64,000 nt of DNA from Flavobacterium psychrophilum (GTDB lineage Bacteria; Bacteroidota; Bacteroidia; Flavobacteriales; Flavobacteriaceae): NCBI GenBank assembly GCA_945862065.1, contig CAMAWT010000014.1:10676-74675 (forward strand), written 5' to 3'. Below are positions 8,098 through 16,638 of the stretch, one piece after another (the first letter of the stretch is position 1; the number at the start of each line of letters is the position of its first letter). The notes under the pieces are model-generated. The model searched no databases. It was not told the DNA's origin and saw only the letters and a program-made list of their open reading frames with translations. The translations under genes and the position numbers were made by a program.

Positions 8098-10569
8098 ATG
8101 AAATACAAAAACATCCGTGAGGAAGAACTCAAAAACAAAGTAGGCGCCGACTGGTTCAAAACTTTTGATACCACCGAAATACTTGGTAATATCGATTTTA
8201 CGGTGTTCCCGAAACAAGATAATTTGTTTGGGAGAGTTCCACTACTTTGGGCAGAAGCCAAAACGGGTAACTTTGATGTTCCCACTATGTTTGTGCAGCT
8301 CATTCTGACCATTGGCAAAGCACGAACGTTTGACAAAACCCTCCCACCAGCTTTTTTGGGTGCGTTTGATTTTAAAAAAATTGCTTTTGTGCCGTATATC
8401 ACTATTTCGGATATTTTTTATCTCAATGATTTCAATTGGAATGTAACGCCCAGTAACCACGAAACCAAAGAGTTTCAACTCATTAAAGAGCGTATAGAGT
8501 CGGTATTGAAACAAAACACCTACGTGTATGATTATGAAAAGGACGAAAAGGAACTTCATAATTTTATCAAAAATAACGTTGCCAAATCCACCACAACTAG
8601 CAAATTAAAAATTGACAAAAACAATTTTATACCCATTTATTTGCGATGGCTGGAAGTGGTAAAACCCAACATTGACGTAAACTGGGACGAGCTAAAAAAG
8701 GCGAACATCATGGACAGTGATTTTTACCTTGCCGACTTGTTTGTGGACGACAAAGACACGCAAAATATAGATGATGACTTGTCTATCCGTGACAGTTTGT
8801 TTGTGGTGTTCCAAAACCAAGGGTACAAAATTGCCAAAGAAAACATCAAGCAAATGTTTGATGCCACCATCAATTTAAAAAACAAAGACACCTATTTGCA
8901 CTTTTGGAAACGTTACAAACGCCCACCGCTCAAGGAATTTCAGGATTACATCATAGAGCGCAGAGATTTACTAGTGCCACAAGACATTAGGGAACGAAAA
9001 GGTGCTTTTTTTACGCCCCGTATTTGGGTAGAATTATCCCAAAAATACCTCACCGATTATTTGGGCGAAAACTGGCAAGACGAATATTATATTTGGGATT
9101 GTGCGGCAGGAACGGGCAACCTTTTGGCGGGACTGACCAACAAATACCACATTTATGCCAGCACGCTCGACCAAGCCGATGTAAACGTAATACACGAACG
9201 CATTGACCACGGTGCCAACCTACTGAAAAACAACGTATTTCAGTTTGATTTTTTGAATGATGAGTTTACCAAACTGCCCCAAAGCCTGCAAGACATTATT
9301 AATGATGAGGAAAAACGCAAGAAGTTGGTGGTGTATATTAATCCGCCGTATGCGGAGCATGGAAATAGATCAGTTCATGCTGGTAATGGCGAACATAAAT
9401 CTAGTGTTGCCAATACAAGTAATGTTTATAATGAATTTAGTAAAACTGTTGGTACATCTGTGAGAGAGTTATATATACAATTTTTTTTACGTATTTATAA
9501 AAACATTCCAAATTCAATACTAGCTTCATTTAGCACTTTAAAATTTATAAGCTCTCCTAATTTTTCATTATTTAGAAATTATTTTAAAGTTGATTTTCAA
9601 AAAGGATTTATATGTAAAGCAAGTACTTTCGATAATGTAAAAGGAAAATTTCCAATTGGATTTTTAATTTGGGAATTAGATAAATCTAAATTAATAGACT
9701 CAATAACTGTTGATGTTTTTGAAGAGGATTTAACTTATATTAGAGATAAACGTTTCTTTGTTGTTGAAAATGATAAATATCTAATTAATTGGTTTAGACC
9801 TTTTATTGACAGAAATACAAATCAATTAGGTTCACTACATATACATAGCAACGATGTACAACAACAAAATGTAATATCTATTACATCTGAACCAACAAAA
9901 AGTGATTTAATTCAAAAAACATTTACATATATAAATTCTACAAATTTATTAGCTGTTTCAATATATTATGCACTTCGTCATCATATAATTGCAACATGGA
10001 TTAATAATAGAGATCAATTTCTTTTTCCAAATGACGGTTGGCTAACGGATTTAGAATTTCAAAATGATTGTTTAGCTTTTACCTTATTTAATAATAACAT
10101 TCAAAGTCAATACGGCACCAACCACTGGATTCCTTTCACAGAGTACGAAGTGAATGCACAAGCCAAGTTTGCTAGTAATTTTATGACGGATTTTATCAAG
10201 AGCCCCCCAACCCCCAAAGGGGGAGCAACTGCAAACGATTTGTTTAGTACTACCACAGCTGCGATAAGCCCCGCTGTAGCTCCCCCTTCGGGGGTTGGGG
10301 GGCTTTTATTTTCAACCGAAGCCACCGCCGTTTTTGATGCAGGGCGTGAGTTGTGGAAATACTACCATGCTCAAAAAGACGTAAATGTCAACGCCAGTTT
10401 GTATGACATCCGTGAATACTTTCAAGGCAGAAACGACAAAGGCAGAATGAACAGTAAAAGCGATGATGCAACCTATATGACTTTAATTGGCGATTTGCGC
10501 AGTAAACTAGCTATTCTTGCCGATGCCATCAAGCCAAAAGTGTATGAATATGGGTTTTTGAAGGAGTAG
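8098..10569 (+). CDS. type IIG-like restriction enzyme: nuclease-adenine methylase fusion
   Basis: 823 residues. The N-terminal domain has a PD-(D/E)XK signature: Asp33 in NIDFTVF, then Glu53 and Lys55 in LLWAEAKTG. A helical region follows. The N6-adenine methylase comes next: FFTPRIWVELS near 302, SAM-binding WDCAAGTGNL near 333, catalytic NPPY near 416. The C-terminal part should hold the target-recognition region. Single-chain nuclease-methylase proteins of this kind cut and modify DNA without separate subunits. Two oddities: bases 9361-10110 (residues about 422-671) are much more AT-rich than both flanks, and residues about 701-737 derive from an inserted palindromic repeat. The first 108 bases are duplicated at 6023. 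Whether it is active is unknown; the frame is intact. Confidence 0.85.
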   Translation: MKYKNIREEELKNKVGADWFKTFDTTEILGNIDFTVFPKQDNLFGRVPLLWAEAKTGNFDVPTMFVQLILTIGKARTFDKTLPPAFLGAFDFKKIAFVPYITISDIFYLNDFNWNVTPSNHETKEFQLIKERIESVLKQNTYVYDYEKDEKELHNFIKNNVAKSTTTSKLKIDKNNFIPIYLRWLEVVKPNIDVNWDELKKANIMDSDFYLADLFVDDKDTQNIDDDLSIRDSLFVVFQNQGYKIAKENIKQMFDATINLKNKDTYLHFWKRYKRPPLKEFQDYIIERRDLLVPQDIRERKGAFFTPRIWVELSQKYLTDYLGENWQDEYYIWDCAAGTGNLLAGLTNKYHIYASTLDQADVNVIHERIDHGANLLKNNVFQFDFLNDEFTKLPQSLQDIINDEEKRKKLVVYINPPYAEHGNRSVHAGNGEHKSSVANTSNVYNEFSKTVGTSVRELYIQFFLRIYKNIPNSILASFSTLKFISSPNFSLFRNYFKVDFQKGFICKASTFDNVKGKFPIGFLIWELDKSKLIDSITVDVFEEDLTYIRDKRFFVVENDKYLINWFRPFIDRNTNQLGSLHIHSNDVQQQNVISITSEPTKSDLIQKTFTYINSTNLLAVSIYYALRHHIIATWINNRDQFLFPNDGWLTDLEFQNDCLAFTLFNNNIQSQYGTNHWIPFTEYEVNAQAKFASNFMTDFIKSPPTPKGGATANDLFSTTTAAISPAVAPPSGVGGLLFSTEATAVFDAGRELWKYYHAQKDVNVNASLYDIREYFQGRNDKGRMNSKSDDATYMTLIGDLRSKLAILADAIKPKVYEYGFLKE
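10199..10306. repeat. palindromic repeat inserted in frame within the methylase gene
   Basis: Arms AGCCCCCCAACCCCCAAAGG and CCTTCGGGGGTTGGGGGGCT (the left arm sits near 10201, the right near 10285) enclose about 50 bases. The length is 108, so the frame is kept. It encodes a Pro/Gly-rich segment (SPPTPKGGA ... APPSGVGGLL). G/C runs this long are out of place in the window. A degraded half copy lies at 49285. Confidence 0.8.
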
Positions 10570-10660
10570 ATTTTCGCCAACCCAAACCTGTGAGAGTTTA
10601 ACAAAAAGTGTGATTAATAAAAAGGAATTGTAAAATGAAACTAAAAATTTCTAAATTTGT

Positions 10661-11302
10661 ATGGAATATAAAGAAATAAAAGATGAACTTAAAAATATCA
10701 TTCAAGGAAAGAGCCAAGTTGGCAGCGGCAAACTTATCCAAACAATCGCCTTATACCTTAGAAGAAGCAAAGAAACAGGTGCTTTGGCTTCAAGAAAAAA
10801 GCACAGCAAAAAACAAGAAACAGAGGAACTCATAAAATTTATTAATACAAAACAGCTTTGGGTTTGTGATATTAATTTTGATGCGTTTATTTCTGAAGGA
10901 GCAGAACAAAAAGTTTTCGTAAAAGACACGCAAAAAGTTTTAAAACTAAACGATAGCATCTATTATGAATTTTGGGAAGATTATTTTCATAATTTACTCT
11001 TAAACAATTACTTTTTTCCCGAAACTGCTTATCATTTAATAGGCTTTTATAAATCTACCGAAAATATTTTATATGCCTTGGTAGAGCAAAAATACATAAA
11101 GGCAGATGAACCTACAGATTTGCAAGATGTAAAAAACTTTTTAGTAAATAATGGTTTTGATTGCTCCAAAAACAACGATTATTATCACCCAGAATTAGGC
11201 ATCATTCTTGAAGATTTGCATGATGAAAATGTATTGACAGCGAAAGGTATCTTATATTTTATTGATACTGTTTTTTATATAAAACCCGAAATGTTTTGGT
11301 AA
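10661..11302 (+). CDS. protein-kinase-fold protein (polyvalent-protein kinase type)
   Basis: 213 residues. A small-lobe-like strand set, SEGAEQKVFV ... VLKLND, offers Lys95 as the ATP-binding lysine. ILEDLHDENVL (residues 182-192) resembles the catalytic loop of kinase-fold proteins (Asp185 or Asp188, with Asn190), and FIDT with Asp202 resembles the DFG Asp. Similar small kinase-like domains occur in phage and mobile-element polyvalent proteins. It begins 91 bases after the methylase and may be transcribed with it. Whether it phosphorylates anything or is a toxin-like or regulatory part of the region cannot be told. Confidence 0.5.
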   Translation: MEYKEIKDELKNIIQGKSQVGSGKLIQTIALYLRRSKETGALASRKKHSKKQETEELIKFINTKQLWVCDINFDAFISEGAEQKVFVKDTQKVLKLNDSIYYEFWEDYFHNLLLNNYFFPETAYHLIGFYKSTENILYALVEQKYIKADEPTDLQDVKNFLVNNGFDCSKNNDYYHPELGIILEDLHDENVLTAKGILYFIDTVFYIKPEMFW

Positions 11303-11565
11303 TAGAAAAAATTATAACCCAAACTTTTTATAATTATAAAAAAAATTAAAACAATTTTTGATTTTAAAATAATCAAAAACTTTAGCGAAACTACCATCAA
11401 AAAAGAAAAACCTATTTTTGTAGACGTTTTACAAATCATCAATAAATATAATGTCGGGGGTGGAAACCCTGTCAGGGTTGGGAAACGTACTTAAATTTCA
11501 ATAAAAATACCAAAAATCAATTGGTTCAAACTCAAATTTACTTCGTCTGTTCGCTTTGCTCGAGT
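11303..11565 (+). other. intergenic stretch with a possible coding remnant
   Basis: A short open frame ending at 11494 reads KTIFDFKIIKNFSETTIKK and continues KEKPIFVDVLQIINKYN before running into the AACCCTGTCAGGGTT repeat and a stop. It may be the stub of another gene broken by the repeat. No family is recognisable, and chance cannot be excluded. Confidence 0.25.
11465..11479. repeat. short palindrome AACCCTGTCAGGGTT
   Basis: Perfect 7-base arms around one base, the same family as 5911-5925. It lies inside the intergenic stretch after the kinase-like gene. Confidence 0.5.
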
Positions 11566-11592
11566 CACAAATTCACACAAATTTGAGATTCT
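11566..11592 (-). repeat. outer arm of the inverted repeat bracketing the defence region (right)
   Basis: Exact inverted copy of 5829-5855. Between it and copy B lie loose AAAACTGCGAATGAA-like repeats (11619-11670) and GGCAATAGG units in inverted orientation (11693-11720), mirroring the left side. Confidence 0.75.
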
Positions 11593-11729
11593 GAAAACTG
11601 AAAAATAAGACTAAACCCTGCGAATGTAAACTGCGAATGAACCTTGAAAACTGCGAATGAAAAACTATTTGTCAATGACAAACTCGATTCGGTCTAATGC
11701 CTATTGCCTATTGCCTTCCAACAAAAAGT

Positions 11730-11855
11730 CATCTGAAAAACAAAACGTGAAGCATAGCCCTGATTGAGCCGATATCCTCCTGAAGTCCCGTAGGGCGAAG
11801 GAGATAAAGGCGAAAGCAGGACAAAACGTCTTGAAAAACGAAGACTGGTGCTTCT
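11730..11855 (+). repeat. structured dispersed repeat, copy B
   Basis: Plus-oriented copy: left end CATCTGAAAAACAAAACG, TAGCCCTGATTGAGCCGATA, central stem ATCCTCC...GGAGAT with an inner CCCGTAGGG hairpin, AAAGGCGAAAGCAGGAC, right end TGGTGCTTCTAA. Outer pairing is CCTG (11759-11762) with CAGG (11817-11820). It lies 38 bases beyond the carB stop. Confidence 0.85.
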
Positions 11856-11892
11856 AAAAAAAAATCCCAAGCTTTCGATTGGGATTTTGATG

Positions 11893-14748
11893 TTATTTGG
11901 TTAAATACATTTTTCGTCTTGCGTACAAATCGTAAAATTGATCGTCTTTTAAATCGTCGATAAACAAGATGCTTTCGCCGGTTGATTTCATTTCGGGTCC
12001 AAGGGCTTTGTTTACGTTTTGGAATTTGCTGAACGAGAAAACGGGTTGCTTGATGGCATAGCCTTTTAACTGCGGATTGAACTTGAAATCGGTTACCTTT
12101 TTTTCGCCCAACATTACTTTGGTTGCATAGTTCACATAAGGTTCGCCATAGGCTTTGGCTATAAATGGAACCGTTCTTGAGGCACGCGGATTGGCCTCGA
12201 TGATGTAAACAACGTCGTCTTTGATGGCAAATTGGATGTTGATGAGTCCAACCGTTTGCAATGCTTTGGCAATTTTGTGGGTGTGGTCTTTGATTTGTTG
12301 CATCACAAATTCGCCTAAATTGAAAGGTGGCAACGTAGCGTTTGAATCGCCCGAATGTACCCCACAAGGCTCAATGTGTTCCATGATTCCGATGATATAC
12401 ACGTTTCCGTCTGCATCGCAAATGGCATCGGCTTCGGCTTCAATGGCGCCGTCTAAATAATGGTCTAAAAGGAGTTTATTTCCAGGAATTGATTTCAATA
12501 AATCAATAACGTGCTCTTCAAGTTCTTGCTTGTTGATGACAATTTTCATTCCTTGTCCGCCCAATACATAAGAAGGTCGAACTAGTAACGGAAAGTCTAA
12601 CGTATCGGCTAGGTTTGTAGCTTCTTCGGCACTTTCTGCAATTCCGAATTTAGGAAAAGGGATATTCAATTTGGTTAATAAATCGGAAAAACGACCTCTG
12701 TCTTCGGCTAAATCAAGTGCGTCAAATGAGGTTCCGATGATTTTGATGCCGTATTTTGATAGTTTTTCTGCTAATTTAAGAGCGGTTTGACCACCCAACT
12801 GAACGATGACACCTTCTGGCTTTTCGTGCTGAATGATATCGTAAATATGTTCCCAAAAAACGGGCTCAAAATATAGTTTGTCAGCTGTATCAAAATCGGT
12901 AGAAACCGTTTCGGGGTTGCAGTTGATCATGATGGTTTCGTAACCACACTCTTTAGCGGCAAGTACTCCATGTACACAAGAATAGTCAAACTCAATACCT
13001 TGCCCAATTCTATTTGGACCCGAACCAAGAACAACAATTTTCTTTTTATCGGTAACAATACTTTCATTATGTACATATCTTTCGCCTGATGCAGTTTGAA
13101 TTTCGGCTTCAAAAGTAGAGTAATAATAAGGTGTCAATGCCTTAAACTCAGCAGCACAAGTGTCCACCAATTTATACACACGTTTGATATTTTGGTCTTC
13201 ACGCAGTTTATAAATCTGACTTTCTAAGCAACCTACCATGTGTGCTATTTGTCTGTCGGCAAAGCCTTTTTGCTTGGCTTCGAGTAGCAATTCTTTGGGT
13301 AAACTATCTACTTTATATGTAGAAATTTCTTTTTCTAGGGTATATAATTCTTCATATTGTTTCAAAAACCACATATCAATTTTTGTGATTTCATGAATAC
13401 GACTCAATGGAATTCCCATAGCAATGGCATCATAAATCACAAAAACACGATCCCAACTTGCGTAGGTTAGTTTTTCAATAATTTGCTCGTAGTTTTTATA
13501 ACCTTTTCCGTCGGCACCTAGTCCGTTACGTTTTATTTCTAATGATTGGGTGGCTTTGTGAAGCGCTTCTTGAAACGAACGCCCAATTCCCATTACTTCA
13601 CCAACCGATTTCATTTGAAGTCCTAAGGTTCTGTCAGCACCTTCAAATTTGTCAAAATTCCAACGTGGGATTTTCACAATTACATAATCTAAAGTCGGTT
13701 CGAATAATGCAGAAGTCGATTTGGTAATTTGATTTTGAAGTTCGTCCAAATGATATCCTAAAGCCAGTTTGGATGCTATTTTTGCAATTGGATAACCCGT
13801 TGCTTTGGATGCTAATGCCGATGAACGCGACACACGAGGGTTGATTTCAATGGCAACTATATCTTCTTTTTCGTCGGGTGAAACGGCAAATTGTACGTTA
13901 CAACCTCCCGCAAAATTCCCGATTGATCGCATCATCAATATCGCCATGTCACGCATTTTTTGGAAAGTCGTGTCCGATAATGTCATAGCAGGTGCAACTG
14001 TAATAGAATCACCCGTGTGGATTCCCATTGGATCCATGTTTTCGATAGAGCAGATAATTACCACATTGTCGTTTTTGTCACGCAAAAGCTCCAATTCGTA
14101 TTCTTTCCAGCCTAATAACGCCTTGTCAATCAACACTTCATGAATAGGCGACATTTCCAATCCGTAAGTAAGTTTTTCGTCAAATTCTTCTTTGGTATGT
14201 ACAAAAGCGGCTCCCGTACCTCCTAAAGTAAATGATGGACGAATTACCAACGGAAAACCAAACTCTTGTGCAATTTCTTTACCTTTTAAGAAAGAAGTTG
14301 CGGTTTTGGCTGGTGCGGCAGGAATCCCGATTTTTTCAAGTAATTGTTTAAATTGCTCTCTATCTTCAGTTACATTGATGGCATTTACATCAACACCTAT
14401 TAATTTAACTCCGAAATCTTGCCAAATTCCTTTTTCATCGGCTTCCAAACACAAGTTCAAGGCTGTTTGTCCGCCCATTGTTGGCAGTACAGCATCAATT
14501 TGCGGATGTTCTTTTAAAATTTGAATGATTGATTTGGTTGTCAATGGCAAAAGATATACATGATCTGCCATGGATGGATCGGTCATGATGGTTGCCGGAT
14601 TGGAGTTGATAAGAATCACCTCTATTCCTTCTTCACGGATGGAACGAGCAGATTGTGAACCTGCATAATCAAATTCGCACGCTTGACCAATTACGATTGG
14701 ACCCGAACCTATAATTAAAACCGATTTTATTGAATTGTCTTTTGGCAT
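11893..14748 (-). CDS. carB: carbamoyl-phosphate synthase large subunit
   Basis: 951 residues made of two homologous ATP-grasp halves. The first begins SVLIIGSGPIVIGQACEFDY and the second restarts near residue 570 with VVLGSGPNRIGQGIEFDY. It makes carbamoyl phosphate from bicarbonate, ATP and ammonia delivered by CarA, feeding arginine and pyrimidine synthesis. E. coli CarB has about 1,073 residues. Here the protein stops soon after LGPEMKSTGE, so the C-terminal MGS-like allosteric domain is missing and UMP/ornithine control must differ. I believe this short form is usual in Flavobacteria rather than a truncation here. carA is not in the window. Confidence 0.93.
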   Translation of the reverse strand: MPKDNSIKSVLIIGSGPIVIGQACEFDYAGSQSARSIREEGIEVILINSNPATIMTDPSMADHVYLLPLTTKSIIQILKEHPQIDAVLPTMGGQTALNLCLEADEKGIWQDFGVKLIGVDVNAINVTEDREQFKQLLEKIGIPAAPAKTATSFLKGKEIAQEFGFPLVIRPSFTLGGTGAAFVHTKEEFDEKLTYGLEMSPIHEVLIDKALLGWKEYELELLRDKNDNVVIICSIENMDPMGIHTGDSITVAPAMTLSDTTFQKMRDMAILMMRSIGNFAGGCNVQFAVSPDEKEDIVAIEINPRVSRSSALASKATGYPIAKIASKLALGYHLDELQNQITKSTSALFEPTLDYVIVKIPRWNFDKFEGADRTLGLQMKSVGEVMGIGRSFQEALHKATQSLEIKRNGLGADGKGYKNYEQIIEKLTYASWDRVFVIYDAIAMGIPLSRIHEITKIDMWFLKQYEELYTLEKEISTYKVDSLPKELLLEAKQKGFADRQIAHMVGCLESQIYKLREDQNIKRVYKLVDTCAAEFKALTPYYYSTFEAEIQTASGERYVHNESIVTDKKKIVVLGSGPNRIGQGIEFDYSCVHGVLAAKECGYETIMINCNPETVSTDFDTADKLYFEPVFWEHIYDIIQHEKPEGVIVQLGGQTALKLAEKLSKYGIKIIGTSFDALDLAEDRGRFSDLLTKLNIPFPKFGIAESAEEATNLADTLDFPLLVRPSYVLGGQGMKIVINKQELEEHVIDLLKSIPGNKLLLDHYLDGAIEAEADAICDADGNVYIIGIMEHIEPCGVHSGDSNATLPPFNLGEFVMQQIKDHTHKIAKALQTVGLINIQFAIKDDVVYIIEANPRASRTVPFIAKAYGEPYVNYATKVMLGEKKVTDFKFNPQLKGYAIKQPVFSFSKFQNVNKALGPEMKSTGESILFIDDLKDDQFYDLYARRKMYLTK

Positions 14749-14946
14749 TGTGTTGTGTTATTCTAGTTATTGTATTTATTTAGAATGGCTTTTTAACCGC
14801 TATTTTATCTTTATTTACCTAAACCTTTACCCTTATTACAGTAAAAATCCTTTTTTTAATGCTAAATATTAAAGCATAAAATTAGTAACATTATAACGAA
14901 CAGAGGGAAAAAGCTTCAAAAAATTATTAAATTTTATAAACAAGTT

Positions 14947-14981
14947 TAAAAAAAAGCCGTTACTAAAAAATAGTAACGGCT
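14947..14981 (-). terminator. terminator after rpmH
   Basis: Perfect 11-base stem AGCCGTTACTA/TAGTAACGGCT around an A/T loop. On the minus strand a T run follows (14947-14954). It lies 23 bases after the rpmH stop. Confidence 0.9.
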
Positions 14982-15003
14982 ATATTTTGATTATTGCTAA
15001 TCA

Positions 15004-15165
15004 TTATTTTTTGTGTCTTGGTTCAGAAGAAACAGTCAATTTATGTCTTCCTTTCGCTCTTCTGCGCGCAAGTACTTTTCTTCCATTAGGTGAAGACATT
15101 CTGTCCATAAATCCGTGTTTATTTCTTCTTTTTCTTTTCGATGGTTGAAAGGTCCTTTTGCTCAT
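15004..15165 (-). CDS. rpmH: 50S ribosomal protein bL34
   Basis: 53 residues: [19 protein letters not shown], then [20 protein letters not shown] and [13 protein letters not shown]. The family usually has 44-54 residues, and this form has the short C-terminal extension seen in Bacteroidetes. It is a basic protein of the large subunit. It has its own promoter (15240-15269) and terminator (14947-14981), so it is a single-gene unit here, away from rnpA and dnaA. Confidence 0.97.
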   Translation of the reverse strand: MSKRTFQPSKRKRRNKHGFMDRMSSPNGRKVLARRRAKGRHKLTVSSEPRHKK

Positions 15166-15239
15166 TGCGATGTATCTTTAAAATGATGATAATTTTTTTA
15201 ACAGGTTTAATAGCACTCAGGTGTTTTTTAAACCGAGTG

Positions 15240-15269
15240 CAAATATACAAACCTTTTTTTTTCTGGCAA
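15240..15269 (-). promoter_or_regulatory. rpmH promoter
   Basis: On the minus strand TTG (15269-15267), 19 bases, then TATATTTG (15247-15240): a full match to the Flavobacterium consensus. Confidence 0.75.
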
Positions 15270-15330
15270 GTAGTTTTATAAAAAATATTTTGAAAAACTT
15301 TCTTACATTTGCAACTTAAATAAATTAATT

Positions 15331-15846
15331 ATGTTTCACAAAAACATCAAGCTTGTTTTAGCGGGCTTAATCCTAGCAACAGCCGTATGGCAATTTACAG
15401 ATGATAACATCGGAAATGGAATTTTTCTAATCATATTATCCATAATTCCTGTTTTTCTTTATTTCAAAAACGAATTTATTTTGTTGGCTTTTCTACAATT
15501 GCGTAAACAAAACTTCCCTGGAGCACAAAAATGGCTCGATAAAATTACCAATCCAGAAGCCGCTTTGATAACCAAACAACAAGGTTATTATAACTATTTG
15601 CATGGTTTAATGTTGTCTCAAACCAATTTGATGCAAGCCGAAAAATACTTCAAAAAAGCGATTCAGCTTGGACTAAGTATGGACATGGACCTTGCCGTTG
15701 CCAAACTCAACCTTGCAGGTATCGCCATGTCTAGAAGACGCAAACTAGAAGCAACCAACCTCATCACCGAAGTGAAAAGATTGGACAAACAAGGCATGCT
15801 AAAAGACCAAATAAAAATGATGAAAGAACAAATGAAGAAAATATAA
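15331..15846 (+). CDS. small membrane protein with TPR-like C-terminal region
   Basis: 171 residues. Two hydrophobic segments (about residues 7-20 and 29-46) lie close together at the N-terminus and anchor the protein. The rest is helical and resembles tetratricopeptide repeats: LLAFLQLRKQNFPGAQKWL, YYNYLHGLMLSQTNLMQAEK, and KLNLAGIAMSRRRKLEA. I do not know its function; such proteins usually hold partners at the membrane. TACATTTG at 15304-15311 could be the -7 box. A strong terminator follows. Confidence 0.8.
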   Translation: MFHKNIKLVLAGLILATAVWQFTDDNIGNGIFLIILSIIPVFLYFKNEFILLAFLQLRKQNFPGAQKWLDKITNPEAALITKQQGYYNYLHGLMLSQTNLMQAEKYFKKAIQLGLSMDMDLAVAKLNLAGIAMSRRRKLEATNLITEVKRLDKQGMLKDQIKMMKEQMKKI

Positions 15847-15874
15847 CTTCCTTTAACATCTTTTTACGATTACG

Positions 15875-15910
15875 AAAAAGCCAAACTTCTACAAATAAGT
15901 TTGGCTTTTT
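15875..15910 (+). terminator. Rho-independent terminator
   Basis: AAAAAGCCAAACTT (15875-15888) pairs with AAGTTTGGCTTTTT (15897-15910). The stem carries its own A and T runs and so can work in both directions. Confidence 0.9.
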
Positions 15911-15918
15911 CATTTATA

Positions 15919-16044
15919 AGAAGCACCCAACTCCGTTTTTCAAGTCAACTTGTCCTGCTCTCGCCTTTATCTCCTTCGCCCTACGGGACTTCAGGAGGAT
16001 ATCGGCTCCATCAGGGCTAAGCTTCACGTTTTGTTTTTCAGATG
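15919..16044 (-). repeat. structured dispersed repeat, copy C
   Basis: Minus-oriented, with the CTCCT/AGGAG class of central stem and the CCTG/CAGG outer pairing. The left end (minus strand CATCTGAAAAACAAAACG) is the same as in copy B, and GGCAATAGG units follow at 16056-16087. The rest of the gap to 16233 shows nothing else recognisable. Confidence 0.85.
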
Positions 16045-16233
16045 AAATTTTGTGTGAAGGCAATAGGCATTTGGCAATAGGCATATAGCTACATCCAAGG
16101 TATAAATGAAAGGTGGTTTTTCAGTTGAAGATGATAATTAGCGAATGAGTTAATTAGAAAATGAGTTTATGTATATTTAATTTAGGGAGAGACATTTTCA
16201 CAATCTGGACAAACAGCCATTAAATATGCTAAT

Positions 16234-16638
16234 TTATTCAGTTTTCACAAACTTTCCAGTATAAACAGGATGCTTATCAAACTCTTCTCCTAATTTAAAA
16301 AAGTATTCGTTCTTCTCTTGTTTTGTTATTCTAAAATAGATTTTTGATCCTTTAAGAATCTCTTTCTCCATTTTATTTGGATGCAATGGTTCTGTGTAAC
16401 CTTTAACAAGAAACGTTTTTTCGTCAATCCATTTAATTTCAAGGGTTTCATAAGTATCTGCTATTTTCATGATAAACTTTTCATTTTCCAAAGTAAAATC
16501 AAAATCTTTTAAACCACGATTTTTATATTCTTTATCTAATTCTACCAAATAATGTCCATTTTGAAGCACTTTCGGATTTTCAATAACAATAAAAGATGTT
16601 AGAATTATAAAAGCGAATAGTCCAAGTAATTTTTTCAT
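16234..16638 (-). CDS. putative secreted protein
   Basis: 134 residues of no recognised family. The N-terminus (MKKLLGLFAFIILTSFIVI) is a signal peptide or membrane anchor. The mature part is short, charged and probably all-beta, with FDFTLENEKFIMKI and IYFRITKQEKNEYFF. It stands alone between repeat copies C and D, with no neighbour to hint at a role. Confidence 0.7.
   Translation of the reverse strand: MKKLLGLFAFIILTSFIVIENPKVLQNGHYLVELDKEYKNRGLKDFDFTLENEKFIMKIADTYETLEIKWIDEKTFLVKGYTEPLHPNKMEKEILKGSKIYFRITKQEKNEYFFKLGEEFDKHPVYTGKFVKTE

Noticed and set aside
11729..12367. Minus-strand frame of 212 codons overlapping the carB end
   Set aside because: It lies in another frame of carB and of repeat copy B, has no recognisable domain, and its composition follows from the carB sequence.
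11893..14748. CarB as a truncated pseudogene because it lacks about 120 C-terminal residues
   Set aside because: Both ATP-grasp halves are intact, the end is clean, and a short CarB without the MGS domain is, as far as I recall, the normal form in Flavobacteria.
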